Shown here: piece after piece, positions 35,295 through 46,899 of the stretch
Numbering within the stretch: the first letter of the stretch is position 1
Layout: each line of letters opens with the position of its first letter
Position numbers and translations under genes: made by a program
The notes under the pieces: generated by a model
Told to the model about the DNA's origin: nothing
The model's input: the letters and a program-made list of their open reading frames with translations, nothing else
Databases searched by the model: none
Origin: Poecilobothrus nobilitatus
Taxonomy: Eukaryota > Arthropoda > Insecta > Diptera > Dolichopodidae
NCBI GenBank assembly: GCA_947095535.1
Contig: OX352774.1
Span: 261,675,843-261,739,842, forward strand
Length of the DNA: 64,000 nt
Reading direction: 5' to 3'

Positions 35295-38200
35295 AGGGGT
35301 ATAATTTGCGCAGAGTTATTTTGAAGAAAAATGTTAGAGTTTAATTTTCGATGTATCGTATAAGAATATTTGGATTGGATTTTTTATTAAAGGATCAGAT
35401 TCTGTATATGGTTTTACTTCATTTCTAACATAAATTTTTAATTCCGGATATTTTATTTTTAATTTGTGATTTTTCTTTCAAAATTTGCAATATTTTATTT
35501 ATTTTTTATTAACTACCTATTCACTTTTAAAAGAATAAAAAAGATGCCTAGAACTCACCTATTTACAGACATCTAAGTCAATAAATAGCACAAAATTTTA
35601 ACCGTAGATGTTATTTAATATTAGAAATTTAAAATTACATAAATAATAATGCACAGATTTCAATTCAAAAAATTTTTTTTCTTTTATTACGAAAAACAAA
35701 AAAAAAATAAAAAACATTTTTCCGAATAACTTAAAAAAAAAAGCTCTTTATTTTCATTTTATTTTCCACTAAAAATTTACCACATTTGAAGTATGTTAAA
35801 ATTTAAAATTCAATTTTAAAAGAAAATTTCAAAATTTTCAAATAACTTATTGTGATTTGAAATTTAGAAAATTGCAGCATCCGGATTTAAAATTTTTTTT
35901 TTGTTTTCATTTTTTCTTTTTTTTTTTGTTATTATTGTTGTTTTTATGTTAATTTTCTTTTCCTTTAGAATCCTCAATTTATTTTCAACAATTTAATTCA
36001 ATGATTTGGAAAAATAGAATGGAAATACGAAACCAATAGTAAAATAATTTTACTTTTCTTTGTTTTTTTTTTTTTTTTTATTTTTATCAATTTATTGAAT
36101 TAGAATATATTTTCATCTATACATATGCGTTACTACAAATCTTTAAAGTCATCAATACTATTAGTAACCACCAACCGATATCTATAGATTTTTTTTTTGG
36201 AATAACTATACAAAAAATGTAGAATGCATTTAGAAAAAAAAAATAAAATTCTTTTCGAAATTTTTTTTTTAGGTTTTCTTAATTTTTTACAATTGTATTT
36301 GCATTAAATTTAAAATAGACTGAAATATTCTTATATATTTTAATATTGTGTGAGTATGTTTGTAAGTATATTTATATATATTTGTTCTTTTTTTCTATTT
36401 TTAATCTGAATCCAGTGTATATTTAATTTTTCGTTTTTTTTTTTTGGAAAATGTTTGTAACAAAGAAAATGAAAAATATTTCAATATTTTTTTCAAGTAG
36501 TGGAAGTTTTTATTTAGTTTGATTTGATATGGTTACGGTTTTTTTACCAGTTCATGACACCACTGAGTTCATGTTAAGATAAATTAAAAGTAATTACAAA
36601 TAGTATATAAAATTCAAAAAAAAAAAAAAAATTAATTTAACTGAATCATTAAACAATAATAGATTATAGTTTTTGTAAGGATTAGCTTAGAAAGGATTAT
36701 AAAAACTATTCAAATTTGAATACAAACAAAATAAAACCCAATAATATAATAAAATTTATTTAAATGCAATGGCTTTTTCTTTTTAACTTTAGCATGCCTT
36801 TATAAAAACTTCAACAATAAGTATTTTGTAAGTTTTTCTTTTGTCAACTTATACTTTAATTTTCCTCCTAGATTTGTCTTTTAGATGTACAGAACAACTT
36901 TAGTGTATTTATTCTACTTAAGAATCCTAGAGTATGTATCTATAAATTACAAAAACAAATATTTTTTTATTGCTTCTTCATATATTTATTAAAATTTTTC
37001 ATCCTACTTTTCTTCATATTCAATCCTCTTAATATCCTTTATTCTGCATTCTATTCATCCTTTTTATTCATTCCCGTTCTTATTTTTTATTTTAAAGTTT
37101 TTTTATTTTTGGTAATGGTAAATATAAAGAAAGTGTCATTTGATAATGGTTGGTCAATTTTAAAATCCTTTCCAATTTTTTACATTTTATTCTTATTCTT
37201 ATTTTTTTTTTTTTTCACCAAAATAATCACAACATGAGGTTATTATGCAAAATCACCACTTTTGAATTCATTTAAATATGTATATTATATGTTTTTGATT
37301 TTATCGTAGACATACAACAATATTATAAAATAAAAATATGAGAAAAAAGAAAACAAAACAATAAAAAAAGGACAACGAAGGACGGAGTTGAGTGAAATCC
37401 TGAAAGCCTTTTAATGCTTCGGAAATCCTTTAGAAATATATTTTTATTGACGATAATAAAATCATTCAGTAGAGAATTGAATATAAAATGTAAAGTAAAT
37501 GATATGAATTTTTGTAATGTAAATATGTACAGTTGTGGTGTTTTTATTATAACTGGTTTTCAATGAGGTTAATGAAACGAACATACTAAGTACTTAATCG
37601 GTTTTTATGTTCTGCATTGTAATTTGTGGATAAAAGACACATATTATAGGCTTTAAAGGAAGGTGCAGTAATCCTACTTGAATTTACATCATGATAAAAT
37701 GTAAAATATTGACTTAGATAAGATATAAAATGTCAATTCCCTTTATAATAAATATAAATCACTTGAAAAAGAATTTTTCTTTAAAATTTATATTAAGCGT
37801 CTTCATGAGGAAGTACATCAAACGAAAATAAAGTCCAAAAATGGTACATGTTGTGAACAACCCAATGTAAAATGTAAATTACAAAGTAAAAATTTACAAA
37901 TGATCGACATTTTTATTGGTTTACAGATATGTTTATTGGTAACTTTTCAAAAATTTTGATTGGTATCTTTTAAAAATGTCAAATATTAAACGAAAATAAA
38001 CTTCAAAAATATTGAAAAGTACATATTTCAAAAATGTAATAGGGTTGAGGTCTTGGATATGTTAGTCTAGGATATAGCTACATGAAGCAAAAATAATTTC
38101 GTTCAAAAATCTTCACCGATCCTATGATGTAAGACATTTTTCAACTATTTCGTAAAGACTCTTATAATCATGTTTTACTTGGCGGTTGTTGGGACGTGGA

Positions 38201-40090
38201 GATATGTGAAGCAAAAATTTTAAATAAAAAAATCTTGGGTAATAGAGATCCAATATTATAATCCAATCTAGTTTTCTTTTAAAATATCAAAAAAATTCCT
38301 TTATATTAAATTTAAAACTAATGGAAATTATTTTATTATTGTCATCGTTTTTCATTTTATTTACCGCAACTGTAGTATATAAACAAATAGCATATTAATG
38401 CTAAATATTATAAAAATATAAAAATAGTTTAAATATAGAGTGCTTCTTCTATTTTTATAATAAAGATTCTTATAGAGATTGGAATGAGACCAACAACAGG
38501 ACAAAAAATATATATGACTATAAAAATATTTTAAGTAGAAAATTTCATTTCAACATGGTTTCCATTTTTATTATTGCTGTACAAATGTTTTATTTAGGAA
38601 AAGTTTTTTTTTTTAAAATAAAAATAAAAAATACTTAATATTACCTTTGGTGTAGAATGTCAATTTTATTGGTTTTTTATGAAAGATAAAAAAAAAAGAG
38701 TTATTTTATGTTCTTATGATATAATTAACTTTTTTATTCATATTCTTCAAAATTTTTTTTTACTTTTATTTCTTTAATTAAACTAACTGATTTATAATTT
38801 ACTTAATTTAAATAAAATAGGTAGGCACATTAAATACTAGGTACGTGATTAAATCGTCTAAAATTTTGAATTTGATCTGATGGGTCGACCTCTACACCAT
38901 GGAATCTATTCTAATCCTTTTGGCTCATATAAAATAAATTAAATATACTAAAACTTGAAAGTCTGTTTATCTGTAAGATGTTATAAAAAAAATTTATTTA
39001 AACTAAATTATAATTATTGGTACCTAAATTGCTTTATCTATTGCTGATGCTTTAGTTATTTATTTTCTATGACTAAGTCAAAATTCAAATTAAATAAAAT
39101 TGAAAATAAAACTAAGCTGAAATTAACCTAGACATTTCATTTTTTAAATATTATTAAATTATATTGTTGGATGAAGAAATACTCCAAGATTCAAAATTTT
39201 TGAGATAAGTAATACCTATCTTGTACTGTATAATACTTATCTTCATTTCAATCGAACTTGTATATAGTAAAACACTTCGTATTACAAATATAGCTCTATA
39301 TTTCGCCAGTCTTATATTAAAATATAAATGCACTTTCCAAGTAAGTCATCCACAACTGCGCTCGTTTAATCATAGATAACGCACGATGCGTCATACAAGT
39401 TATTTTTGAAAAAGTTATTTATCACTGTTTTTCAAATTCCAAATTTAAGAAGAATTCTCAGAATTTTGTAGCTCCGAATTTTGTAACTCGTAGAATTTTG
39501 TAAACTCAAAATGAGTATTAAATATAATGTTAAAATTTTATAATAAACAATTTTAATAAGATCACGATATTATATCATGTCATATTGATATAAGATATCA
39601 CCAGATGGTGTTGCAAACTATCACATATTTTGCAAAGGAAAATATTTATTTCTGTTTACTATTATACTTTTGTCTTTGGCAAAAATTGTCTAAAATTGTG
39701 ACAACTAGCGTACTAAAATTTAAAATGCATTTTTCATAAGTAATGTCAAAAAACATAAGACTGACTGTAGACTGTAAAAGCCATAATAATTCTGAAATAT
39801 GATTCTCCAAAAACAACGAAACATGCAAATAATCGCTTTAATTTTTCTATTAGTACTTAAATTTTCTATTATAGTAGTTTTTGGTTTAAAAACAAAACAA
39901 AAGGTTTAAAAATTTTTTTTCTTGCAACCGGAAATAACATTTAGATCAGGGGAGAAGCTTGGTGTTCAATTAGTTTTTTTAATTATTCAATAAATTAAAA
40001 AATTGATTTTAATATAAAGTGAGAAAAAAAAATTATTCGAAAACTCATTCATAATTTGAGTTTATTAAGAAAAATATACTTTTTTTTTTC
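35295..40090. other. Repeat-poor A+T-rich segment, no gene seen
   Basis: No copy of any repeat family above. Two similar phrases (GGATATAGCTACATGAAGCAAAAAT near 38071 and GGAGATATGTGAAGCAAAAAT near 38196) hint at a local duplication. Could be intron or regulatory DNA of a distant gene; nothing proves it. Confidence 0.45.
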
Positions 40091-40500
40091 TAAGGAAGTT
40101 CGGTACCATCCAAAGACACCAAAAATACCTATTTGTTAGTGTCGTATTCTTACTAACTCCTCTTTAGCTAATACAAAGGGCTTACATAGTCTAGGTAGTA
40201 GGAATAGAAAAAGATAAGACAGGGATGCTGAAACTTTGTAAAGAGGAGTGGGACTGTAAAGGAACAAAGAACCCATCTATTATTATTCCAATTTTGCTGT
40301 TGTGAAAATGTGAAAAGTCATCAACAGTTACAACATGCAGTAGTATTATAACACCTTCCTAGCATGATGTAATAATTGAAGCAGCTTCACTGTTGCGCCT
40401 CTTATTATTAGTATAGTTATTTTTTAATTATTATTTTTATTTACTTCAAAGGTAAGGAAACTGTCAGTTACAACATGCTGTAAGTGTATAGTACTTTCAC
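40091..40500 (+). repeat. Dispersed repeat family A, copy 3, with duplicated distal part
   Basis: Family block GAGGAGTGGGACTGTAAAGG followed by a (TAT)n stretch and CAGTTACAACATGCAGTAGT. The GTTACAACATGC segment is repeated around 40468-40500 (GTCAGTTACAACATGCTGTA). A short repeated AAAGGCAAGC motif follows at about 40508 and 40538. Confidence 0.65.
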
Positions 40501-42043
40501 CAAAATAAAGGCAAGCTCCTTTAGGGCAGTAACCATAAAGGCAAGCGCCCTGTAGCAGTTATTATTATTATCATAATTATTATTGTTATTCTCATTATTA
40601 TCCGTAATACATTATTCTGATATACAATTACTACTTATTTTACTTTTTTTATACTTTTAACGAAGTTGGAGTCCAAGGCTACATAATTCCTAGATTAAAT
40701 GTCTGGCAACTTAATCATATAGTATTCCATGAGTCAGATATTATGAAACCAGGATTTTTAATGCATATTATTTAACTTTAGAATTTAATAAAATACTACT
40801 TAGACTTTAAATACAAAAAACAGTACAAAACTAGTACAATATTCTAAAATGCTTTGTTTTTGTATTTTTGAAAATTTAGTCCCTTTTAAAAACCCTTTTG
40901 TTTAACATAATGCCTTATTTACTTATTTTTCAAATAACAAAATTCTAAAATTTTACTTTTATAATATTTTCACATTCTTCCACATGAACAAATTCTGATA
41001 TCTTTTTTTGATAAGTTCTTCAATTTAATAGGTATGCATTACAAACTACATTTCAAACGCAAAAGCAACCTCATAAAAAAAATTAAAATCCTTAAAAGAA
41101 AATGTACAAAGTAAAAAGCAAAGCAAAAAAAAATAAAACAATCTATTAGAGTATCCCTCTATTTGAGGTTCATATTAATTAGATCCCTGATGATATTCCC
41201 TTCCCTTTTTTCATTGCATATATTGTATACGTATATGTAGATATATATTTTTTACAGTTAGTTCAAAGTTAATTAAAAACTCTTCTATATTCTATTTACC
41301 ATGTTTAAAAAAAAAAATCCTTTTTTTGCTCTTTATTTGCTTGGGTACAGTTTCTTATTTTCTTTATTTATTTTCTTCTTTTTCTTCTTATTTCGTCATT
41401 CTTTTAACTTTGGTCTAAATTCATTTCTGTATCAAGTAAAAATTTCGAAATCTAAAATTTATTTTCTGTTCTAATTGTTGTAGTTGGTTCGTTTCTTCGC
41501 TGTAGCACTATTAATGAGTGATAGTCGCAATATATGCAGTGCAGTACAAACATTTTACTTATATTTTTTTTTTTGTTAACCTTCTTACTGTCATGCCACT
41601 ACACTACCGTTGTGTATAAATAAAAGAATATTCTGTATGTATGTACATATTAAAATACACAGTAGTGCACAAATGTAACTCGATTATTCAAGTACAGTAG
41701 TGGCCAAATAATTTTATTCATAATCTTATTTTATGTACATACATATATTATGATTAATTCAATATCGAAACTTTGAAACAAATAAGTATCCTTCCCCCTT
41801 CTATCAAAAACATCAATATTAATAATAATTGATACGCACTCAATGAATGATCCTGAATAATCCTAATGAATGATCCAATGAATGAATTGAAACTGTATAA
41901 TATATAAATTTTATAAGCATTTTAGTATATAAAAATAAAAGTTGACAAGCCATTGAAGCTTATATGGCAGTGCAGCACAATACTATAACTTAAACAAAAC
42001 TAAACTTAAACACAAATTAAGTTAGATAAAAACAAGTAAAAGT
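40501..42043. other. A+T-rich DNA, no gene seen
   Basis: TAT-rich microsatellite near 40560-40605; small local duplication of CAATGAATGATCC near 41840-41885. Confidence 0.5.
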
Positions 42044-42183
42044 AAGTCGATGCAACCGACTTATTTATACCCTACACCTAAAAAATTCAAATTAAATTAA
42101 AAATAAAGTTATTTTAGTTAGGTATTTAATATAACTAAGCTAAAAAAATAAATGCTTTTACAACCTTTGTACAAAATTTCAGA

Positions 42184-42835
42184 TTTCTATCTTTATTAAA
42201 TTCGAAAATATGCTTGTTAGGTCTTGGGAAGTGTGTGAAGGCACGCGGACCACCACCCCAATTCATCTCAAATTTTAGAGACATCAACAGGGTAGAACAT
42301 TCTTATATCAAATTTCAAGTTTATATATTTATTAATTTCAAAGATATGCTTGTTTGGTTTTAGGAGTTGTGTGGGGGTATCTGAACAACCATTCTAATTC
42401 ATCTTAAATTTTGGACAAATCAGGGATTCAGGAAACAACACCCTAGTACCAAATTTGAGGTTTCTATCTTTATTAATTTCGAAGATATGCTTGTTCGGTT
42501 TTGGGAGTTGTATGGGAGGTACCCGAACAACCACTCCAATTCATCTCAAATTTTGGACAAATCAGGGATTCAGGAAACAACACCCTAGTATCAAATTTGA
42601 AGTTTCTATCTTTATTAATTTCGAATATATGCTTGTTCGGGTTTGGGAGTTGTGTGGGAGGTACCCGAACAGCTCCTCCAATTCATCTCAAATTTTTGGG
42701 GATATCAGGGATTCAGAAAAACACACCCTCGTACAGAATTTTAAGTTTCTATCTTTATTAATTTCGAAAATATGCGTATTAGGTTTTGGGAGTTGTATGG
42801 TAGGTACTCGAACGCATGATCCGATTTCGCCCATT
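42184..42835 (+). repeat. Tandem array, ~141-bp unit, about 4.5 copies
   Basis: Units start with TTTCTATCTTTATTAA at 42184, 42320 (diverged), 42461, 42603 and 42744, spacing 136-142. Each carries TATGCTTGTT, GGGAGTTGTGTGGGAGGTAC and CAATTCATCTCAAATTTTGG. Because 141 is a multiple of three, a 151-codon ORF (42455-42910) stays open and encodes a repeating peptide; it is not taken as a gene. Confidence 0.9.
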
Positions 42836-42925
42836 TACAATCCCCGCCTTACCTTAGTCATTGTTAACCTACAGTATAAATTTCATCAAGATAGCATTAT
42901 TATTTTTTGAGTTATCGTGCGTACG

Positions 42926-42941
42926 GACGGACGGACGGACA
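42926..42941 (+). repeat. (GGAC)n tract at the right end of the Helentron-like element
   Basis: Tract of CGGACGGACGGACGGACA type, also seen at 10804, 25953 and 50448 at matching places in related repeats, so it is a family hallmark rather than a random microsatellite. Confidence 0.75.
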
Positions 42942-43074
42942 TCGCTAAATCGACTCAGGCGGTGATCCTGATTGAGAATATATATACATGTCTATACCTA
43001 ACTCGCTTCCTTTTGGTGGTTACAAATACCATACCAAAGTTAATGTACCCTATACTTAATGTGTAGGGTATAAA

Positions 43075-44635
43075 AATGTATGAATCTTTAAACTCAGAGA
43101 AGTAAAAAACGAATAAATAATATAAATGGTCGTGATTTTTTAACAAAATCAAGTTTCAAACAGGCAACCTAATCTGAATTCAAATAGAAGCTAATATTAT
43201 TTTCGATCATTGAGAAATTTTTGAAAGAATAAGCAACAGAATTTACAAAATGGTAACATATGGAATTTATTTAGGTATTTAGGTTATGGAATTTAGACTT
43301 CTTTTGTTGTAAGAATCATTTCTTTTGTATAATAAAAGTAAAACAAATACGAAAACTTTGTCGAAAGCACTTTCATATAATATTTTATTGCTACCAAAAT
43401 TCTGATATTTTACTTTTTTTTCTTCTCAATTAATTTTTAATTATATATAAGAAATTATATTGCCACAACTGTATGCAATTTTTTTTTTTTTTTGTACATA
43501 AATATTTAAAAAGAACTTTTAAGTGAATGTTTACTTGTTTGGTCTCCGATGTTTCAATCATCGTCATCATCATCTGTTATTTGTTTTTCCATTTTTGTTA
43601 TTATACATATATACGTATATGTATAGGTATAAATGCTTACATATTTTAATGATGCTACTTAATGTATACTATATATTAATAAAAAAGTATAGTGTTGCTG
43701 TTGCATTTTACATTAACATTTTACTAACTAATTATCATTAACCTAGAGTCCAAGGGATTTACGCTCTTTTTTATTTACGCTCGTTCGTGCTTTTTTTTCA
43801 CTTCAATGAATTACGATAGAACTTTATTTTTTGTTGTTTTGTTTTTATTTTTTGGTTTGTATGTTGATTTTATTTTGGAGGAAAAAAAAAAAATTTTTAA
43901 AAATTCAGAGAAAATCAAATAAATAAATAAATACAAAAAATAGTTGAAAAAAAAAAAGGATTTTAACTGTGATTCAACAGCAATTCAACTTTTAAAAACT
44001 TTTTAATTGGAAAATTTTTTTTTTTTTTTTGTTTTCTCAAAGATTTTATTTTAATGCTCCTTTTTGTTTTGATTTTTTTTTTTTTTTGTTTTATTTGAAG
44101 TGTAGTGAACTATAATGACAGAACATGAACATGTGGTGGTTAAAATTTCATAAAGAGCAAAATGAGTTTTTCCATTAAATAAAAACAAAAAAGTAAAATA
44201 TATTTAAAAATTAATAAAATTAATGGAAATTCACTGATGAAATAAACATGTGCATTTTGATCACTGTTGTTTTTTATGTCAATTTTCATGAAAATTAAAT
44301 TTATAATTTCCCATGGAAATTATTTTTATTTTTTTTTGAATGACAGTTGATGTGGTACATTATAAGTTTGGTTATAAAATATATAGAGATAAGCAATTTG
44401 AAATTTATCTTTTGACAAAGATTACAGAAACGAATATTTTGACTATAATATTAAGTATATTATTGTAAATTATACTTGAATCACTTGGAATTTTAATGAA
44501 GATATTACAATTTTATAGTGTATTTTAAATCTATTTATTTATTATTTATTAATTTTAATATTACATATCATATTAAATAATGTAGCATTATTAAATCATT
44601 GCCTATACTATAAGGTCACTATTCGTTGAATACTC
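43075..44635. other. A+T-rich DNA, no gene seen
   Basis: Poly-T/poly-A tracts and TATG/TACG microsatellite near 43600. The 72-codon frame at 43523 has no domain. Confidence 0.5.
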
Positions 44636-45070
44636 TTATTTTACTCTCTCCTACCTAACAGTAATTCTCTAGGTGGATAATTAGTAGCAGTTCTTTCGAC
44701 ATGGTCTGCCCATCGTAATCTGTCGATTTTAATTGTCTTTATAATATCCGTGTGGCCATATTACGGCGCTAAACATTTTTCTTAATACCTTTCTTTCAAG
44801 TACTGCTAGTTTATTTTCGTCCGCTTTGCACAGCGTCCAGATTTCACTGACATATGTTAGGACAGGTAATATGAGTGTATGATACATTGGTATTTTAGTT
44901 TTCCTGGCGTTATTATATTATGTAGTTGCTTTTTAGATGTCTATTCAACCCATAGTAACATATACTTGCTTCTAGTATTCTCTGCTTTATTTCAGTGCTG
45001 ACGTTCTTTTCACTATTTATGTTTGTGCCTGGGTATTGAAAGTTTTGGACAATTTCAAAATTTGGACTTA
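44636..45070 (-). pseudogene. Decayed LINE ORF2 fragment, reverse transcriptase C-terminal part
   Basis: Minus-strand translation with frameshifts gives FEIVQNFQYPGTNINSEKN, then STEIKQRILEA, then LTYVSEIWTLCKADENKLAV and LERKVLRKMF. This matches the FxYLGSxI ... EIxxRI ... TYGSExWTL.KADENKL ... FERKxLRxIFG series of non-LTR retrotransposon ORF2. Downstream is a degraded segment with MGRPC and REL that may be the following GH/RM block. Stops and frameshifts show it is inactive. A tRNA-like SINE fragment lies immediately beyond its upstream end. Confidence 0.75.
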
Positions 45071-45124
45071 TTTATTAAATATAATATTTGGTAGTCAGTT
45101 TGATTTGTTTTGAATTACAAAAAT

Positions 45125-45212
45125 ACCTGTTCCTATAAAAGCTACCTGTATATGATTTGAACCCTTGATTAATAAACTACGTGCTTAACTCCTAGACCAT
45201 ACCGAGCCGACA
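45125..45212 (-). mobile_element. Short tRNA-like SINE fragment, probably family 2
   Basis: On the minus strand: TCGGTATGGTCTAGGAGTTA (A-box region) and GGGTTCAAATC (B box, plus coordinates 45153-45163). The tail motif GCTTTTATAGGAACAGG resembles the family 2 3' motif. It sits just beyond the LINE remnant at 44636-45070. No target duplication was found. Confidence 0.5.
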
Positions 45213-46508
45213 ACTCATAAATATATTTATCAATCGATAAATTACACAAAAAGAATCACCGAAATTGAATAGAAATAATTATTTAAAATAAAAATTAATT
45301 TTAGTGATATTTAATAATGTGACGCGCATAATTTGTATCATTTTCAGATAGGACTATAAGATATTGAAAAAGTATTGATAAACAGTTCAATTAAAATAAT
45401 TGAAGCTTGTAGGTAGATGATAAAAGTCAAGAAATTTATGACATAAAAATATTCGAAGAAAATATTATAGAATTATAAAATATTATACAGAAGGATGAAA
45501 AATACATCATTATGGATGATTTTAATAAAAAAAAGATTGATAATCGCCTTAAAACCAAAAAAAATTTGACTATCTTCTTTTTGAAGTATTTTCTAATATT
45601 TAGTTTATATAAGTAAATATCCAGACAATTTTGAAAGTTTGTTAAATATTCATAGTAAATCAGTAACTATTGAAATTAATTTTATTATATAACGGCCTTA
45701 TAATGAACAAGAATAAACATTTTTTACTTATAGAAGATTTTAATGTAAAGTCTTAAATTATAATAATATAACTTGCAACCTAACTATTTGTCTCTCATTT
45801 TATTTTGCTTTACCATGGCATAATCTGATTATTTATATTAAAGATTCATACAGTTAATTGGGACAAAAAAAAATTTTTTTTCAGTTTTAAGTATTTTCAG
45901 AAATATATTATTACTCGTACTTATTTATTTTAATAATTTATAAGATATTGTTCATTTTAATATTCATTGTGGTAACAAAAACAAAATTGAAACTTAAAAA
46001 TGACAAATATTTGACAGAATACTTTTTTATTAAATTTTTTTTTTTAATCTAAGGATTCAAATATCCTTTTTTACAAGCATAAAGTTCAACTCACAAAGTG
46101 CTCTATGTAAAATTTATTAATCTTAATGCTTGCAGCATACTTTAACCTAATAATCATATTTGAATACAAAAAATACTATAGTTTTTTTTTCACGAATACA
46201 ATAAAAAAGAAAGGGTTAACTCTTTGAAGCCTATATCTTTGTAAAAAAATAAACAAGTTTGCAATAAGAAGTAACAAACAAAATATTTGAAACTGAAACC
46301 GGAGATAACATTTTTATCAATTCTCCCTGACATCAACTAGAGCATAGCAGAAGCCTAGCAGTTGACAGTTTAATTTAATTTATATACGCATTAAAAAAAT
46401 AATAATCAAAAATTGATTATTTCCTCTTATATAAAAGTAGACATTTTATATAACAGCTTATAATATTAATATAATTTTAAAATATCTTAAATATTTTAGA
46501 CTTCGTAT

Positions 46509-46889
46509 TCAGCAATGGTGTTGTGGTTAAGGTCTCGGATTCAAACACCGGCTGAGTTATATTTAAATTAATAAAAAGTAATATAGATTTTTCTTATAAT
46601 ATAGCTTTAATTCATGTAATACAATTAAATCAAAAATAATTTATATCATATTGTAATATGTAATAAAATAATAATAAAAAAAAAAGCATAATTCTTGTAT
46701 AAGATTAACAGATGGCGTAAAAATAAAAGAAACGTTTAATAGTCTTGTGCAATAGTTACAGCTGAATAATCGGCTTACTGAAAATTAATGATTCCTAATA
46801 CTGAAAGTTAGTCAAATAAAAAGAATAAACAACTTAGTTGATGCCCTATGCTCTATGCTTATAGGAGCGCCAATGACAAAAACAAAATG
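46509..46889 (+). mobile_element. tRNA-derived SINE, family 2, longer variant
   Basis: Head GGTGTTGTGGTTAAGG followed closely by GGATTCAAACACC, so the A-to-B interval is shortened. The 3' motif (CCTATGCTCTATGCTTATAGG, about 46844-46864) matches the copy at 13640. About 200 bases of extra A+T-rich sequence lie between head and 3' motif. GACTTCGTAT (46499-46508) and GACTTCATAT (46890-46899) form a 9/10 target duplication. Either this copy has an internal insertion or the 13640 copy is internally deleted. Confidence 0.6.
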
Positions 46890-46899
46890 GACTTCATAT

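Larger units (their letters stand above)
42064..43074 (+). mobile_element. 1-kb non-autonomous element with 14-bp inverted ends and tandem core, Helentron/DINE-1-like
   Basis: TTTATACCCTACAC (42064-42077) is exactly inverted at 43061-43074. A short hairpin AAGTCG/CGACTT (42044-42049 with 42057-42062) lies just outside the left end. The core is a ~141-bp tandem array (42184-42835) followed by a (GGAC)n tract and a TCGACTCAGGCGGTGATCCTG block near the right end. Subterminal TATACCC inverted repeats, a central tandem array of roughly 150-bp units and a hairpin near one end are features of Helentron-associated INEs such as DINE-1. That assignment is inference from architecture. Confidence 0.65.

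Noticed and set aside
42184..42835. CRISPR-like or coding repeat array
   Set aside because: Units are contiguous ~141-bp tandem repeats without unique spacers, inside a eukaryotic mobile element.
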